IMG/VR virus record: IMGVR_UViG_3300022226_000016
Span: 1 to 30,262 of that record
Source of the DNA: a virus
Direction: 5' to 3' (one strand)
DNA: 30,262 nt
Shown here: positions 29,506 through 30,262 of the stretch, one piece after another
Position numbering within the stretch: position 1 is the first letter of the stretch
Layout: each line of letters starts with the position of its first letter
Program-made: the position numbers and the translations under genes
The notes under the pieces: generated by a model
Told to the model about the DNA's origin: nothing
Databases searched by the model: none
Seen by the model: the letters and a program-made list of their open reading frames with translations, nothing else

Positions 29506-30117
29506 ATGAGTGGTGGAGTTTATCTTATAGAAAACAAAAAGAATGGAAAAGTTTATGTTGGGAGTACCAAAAATCTAAAACGAAGGTGGTGGTTTCATCA
29601 ATATCTACTGAAAAAAGGAAACCACACCAATAAATATTTGCAGCAAGATTGGGACGAGTGTGAAGATTTTCAATTTTTAGTTTTGATGGAGAGTGATGAT
29701 AGAGAGAAAAGGTTGGAATTTGAAGAGAGGTTGATAGAAGAAAAGAAGTGTTATATTCGAGAACTTGGATACAATATTTTTAAAATACCTACAGCCAATA
29801 GTGATGGAAAAATTCCTTGGAATAAAGGGGTTCCGATGAGAAGAGAAGTGAAAGAAAAAGTAAGAAATACCCTTCTCGGACGTCCTTCTCCCATGAAAGG
29901 GCGGAAACACTCTGAAGACACTAAGCAGAAAATGGCAGGCAAGAAGAAAGGAGAAAATAATCCTCGTGCAGTTTTTACAAACGAGCAAGTCGCGAAAATA
30001 AGGGAAGAATATGCACAAGGCGGGATTTCACAAAGAAATCTTGCCAAAAAACATGGAGTCTCTCGTGGCGCTATAAGAGGGGTTCTGTTGAATCGCACAT
30101 ATAAGGAGATAATGTGA
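29506..30117 (+). CDS. GIY-YIG homing endonuclease with NUMOD3-like motifs and HTH, 203 aa
   Basis: ATG 29506 is chosen because AGGAGG (29493-29498) is seven bases upstream; a TTG at 29470 precedes this RBS. GIY-YIG core: GVYLIENKKNGKVYVGSTKN, then RRWW with the catalytic Arg, and the catalytic Glu in KRLEFEERLIEEKK. The middle (IPWNKGVPMRREVKEKVRN, LGRPSPMKGRKHSEDTKQKM) has NUMOD3-like repeats, and the C-terminus (KIREEYAQGGISQRNLAKKH, GVSRGAIRGV) is a helix-turn-helix that would bind the target. The gene is visibly A-rich compared with its neighbours, consistent with transfer. It is free-standing, not in an intron, and its last codons contain the RBS of the next gene. Confidence 0.88.
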   Translation: MSGGVYLIENKKNGKVYVGSTKNLKRRWWFHQYLLKKGNHTNKYLQQDWDECEDFQFLVLMESDDREKRLEFEERLIEEKKCYIRELGYNIFKIPTANSDGKIPWNKGVPMRREVKEKVRNTLLGRPSPMKGRKHSEDTKQKMAGKKKGENNPRAVFTNEQVAKIREEYAQGGISQRNLAKKHGVSRGAIRGVLLNRTYKEIM

Positions 30118-30152
30118 ATAAGAAAAGGGTTATGATTGTGGACGCTCTCAAC
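30103..30152 (+). repeat. Second copy of the RBS and start of the 5' nuclease gene
   Basis: AAGGAG (30103-30108) lies in the last codons of the endonuclease gene, five bases before GTG 30114, followed by codons for NKKRVMIVDALN. It is the counterpart of the copy at 29277. Confidence 0.75.
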
Positions 30153-30262
30153 CAATTCCTCAGGGTTTATATTGTCGACCCAAGTCTCTCGTCCAACGGA
30201 CAACCGATTGGTGGGCTCAAGGGTTTCTTTAAGGTATTGCAGAAACTGAACCGACAAATCAA
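30114..30262 (+). CDS. 5' nuclease (RNase H/flap endonuclease-type), N-terminal part, cut by window end
   Basis: GTG 30114 overlaps the endonuclease stop (GTGA). The 49 visible residues, KKRVMIVDALNQFLRVYIVD then GGLKGFFKVLQKLNRQI, match the N-terminus of phage 5' nucleases such as T4 RNase H. These have an Asp in the first strand (IVD) for metal binding, an Asn/Phe/Arg helix and a G-x2-GF segment. It would remove RNA primers during replication. No terminator or end is visible, as the gene runs out of the window. The first codons are duplicated upstream at 29288. Confidence 0.75.
   Translation, partial: MNKKRVMIVDALNQFLRVYIVDPSLSSNGQPIGGLKGFFKVLQKLNRQI

Noticed and set aside
29751-30257. 168-aa open frame on the reverse strand
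   Set aside because: It is opposite the homing endonuclease and the start of the 5' nuclease, both recognised by motifs; its sequence looks like a shadow of A-rich coding DNA.
1-30262. tRNA genes, CRISPR arrays, insertion sequences, integrase or attachment sites
   Set aside because: None was recognised by reading the sequence; a short or divergent tRNA could be missed without a dedicated search.

Overview
The window is part of the genome of a contractile-tailed dsDNA phage (myovirus) in the wide T4 superfamily, but far from T4 itself. The evidence is a gp23-type major capsid protein, a gp22-type scaffold directly before it, a gp18-type sheath and gp19-type tube pair, a LysM (gp53-type) baseplate protein, a gp32-type zinc-containing ssDNA-binding protein and a UvsX/RecA recombinase. 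The DNA polymerase is family A rather than T4-type family B, and the portal and prohead protease are not next to the scaffold, so the layout is T4-related but rearranged. The host cannot be named from the sequence. All supported genes lie on the + strand, packed tightly with frequent TAATG, GTGA or longer overlaps.

Layout: 1-3839 holds tail-fibre or adhesin-like proteins, including one cut by the window start, a beta-repeat fibre and a paralogue of its N-terminus. 3848-7373 is a small acidic ORF, the scaffold and the capsid protein, closed by a strong terminator. 7467-10660 holds neck and tail-completion-type structural proteins, with a duplicated about 52-residue C-terminal domain. 10747-15379 holds the sheath, the tube and a probable tail assembly chaperone made in two frames through a T7 slippery run. 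After a second terminator, 15440-23844 encodes a conserved small protein, the tape measure, and tube-cap, LysM, hub-like and other baseplate or structural proteins.

From 23841 the content changes to nucleic-acid metabolism: a polymerase-only family A DNA polymerase, a MazG-like pyrophosphohydrolase, an uncatalogued 59-aa ORF and a tubulin/FtsZ-like protein. A near-consensus sigma70-type promoter (26361-26389) then opens a unit of two small proteins plus the ssDNA-binding protein, closed by a terminator. RecA/UvsX follows, with its own terminator. The end holds a coiled-coil ORF, a 62-aa Cys-rich ORF, a GIY-YIG homing endonuclease and the start of a flap/RNase H-type 5' nuclease.

Three patterns tie the window together. 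(1) A short motif, CTANNTA (consensus CTAGTTAC), lies in eight of the ten larger gaps of the structural region, twice directly after a terminator, and once more before the homing endonuclease. It resembles the right part of the T4 late promoter TATAAATA. (2) At the homing endonuclease this motif overlaps a hairpin whose other arm is the ribosome binding site, an arrangement like the late-only expression of I-TevI. (3) The endonuclease is flanked by two copies of the RBS and first codons of the 5' nuclease gene, identical over ten residues but differing at mostly synonymous positions. The tubulin-like protein with a degenerate catalytic loop and the frameshifted chaperone are the other points most worth checking. 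No tRNA, CRISPR array, insertion sequence or reverse-strand gene was seen.
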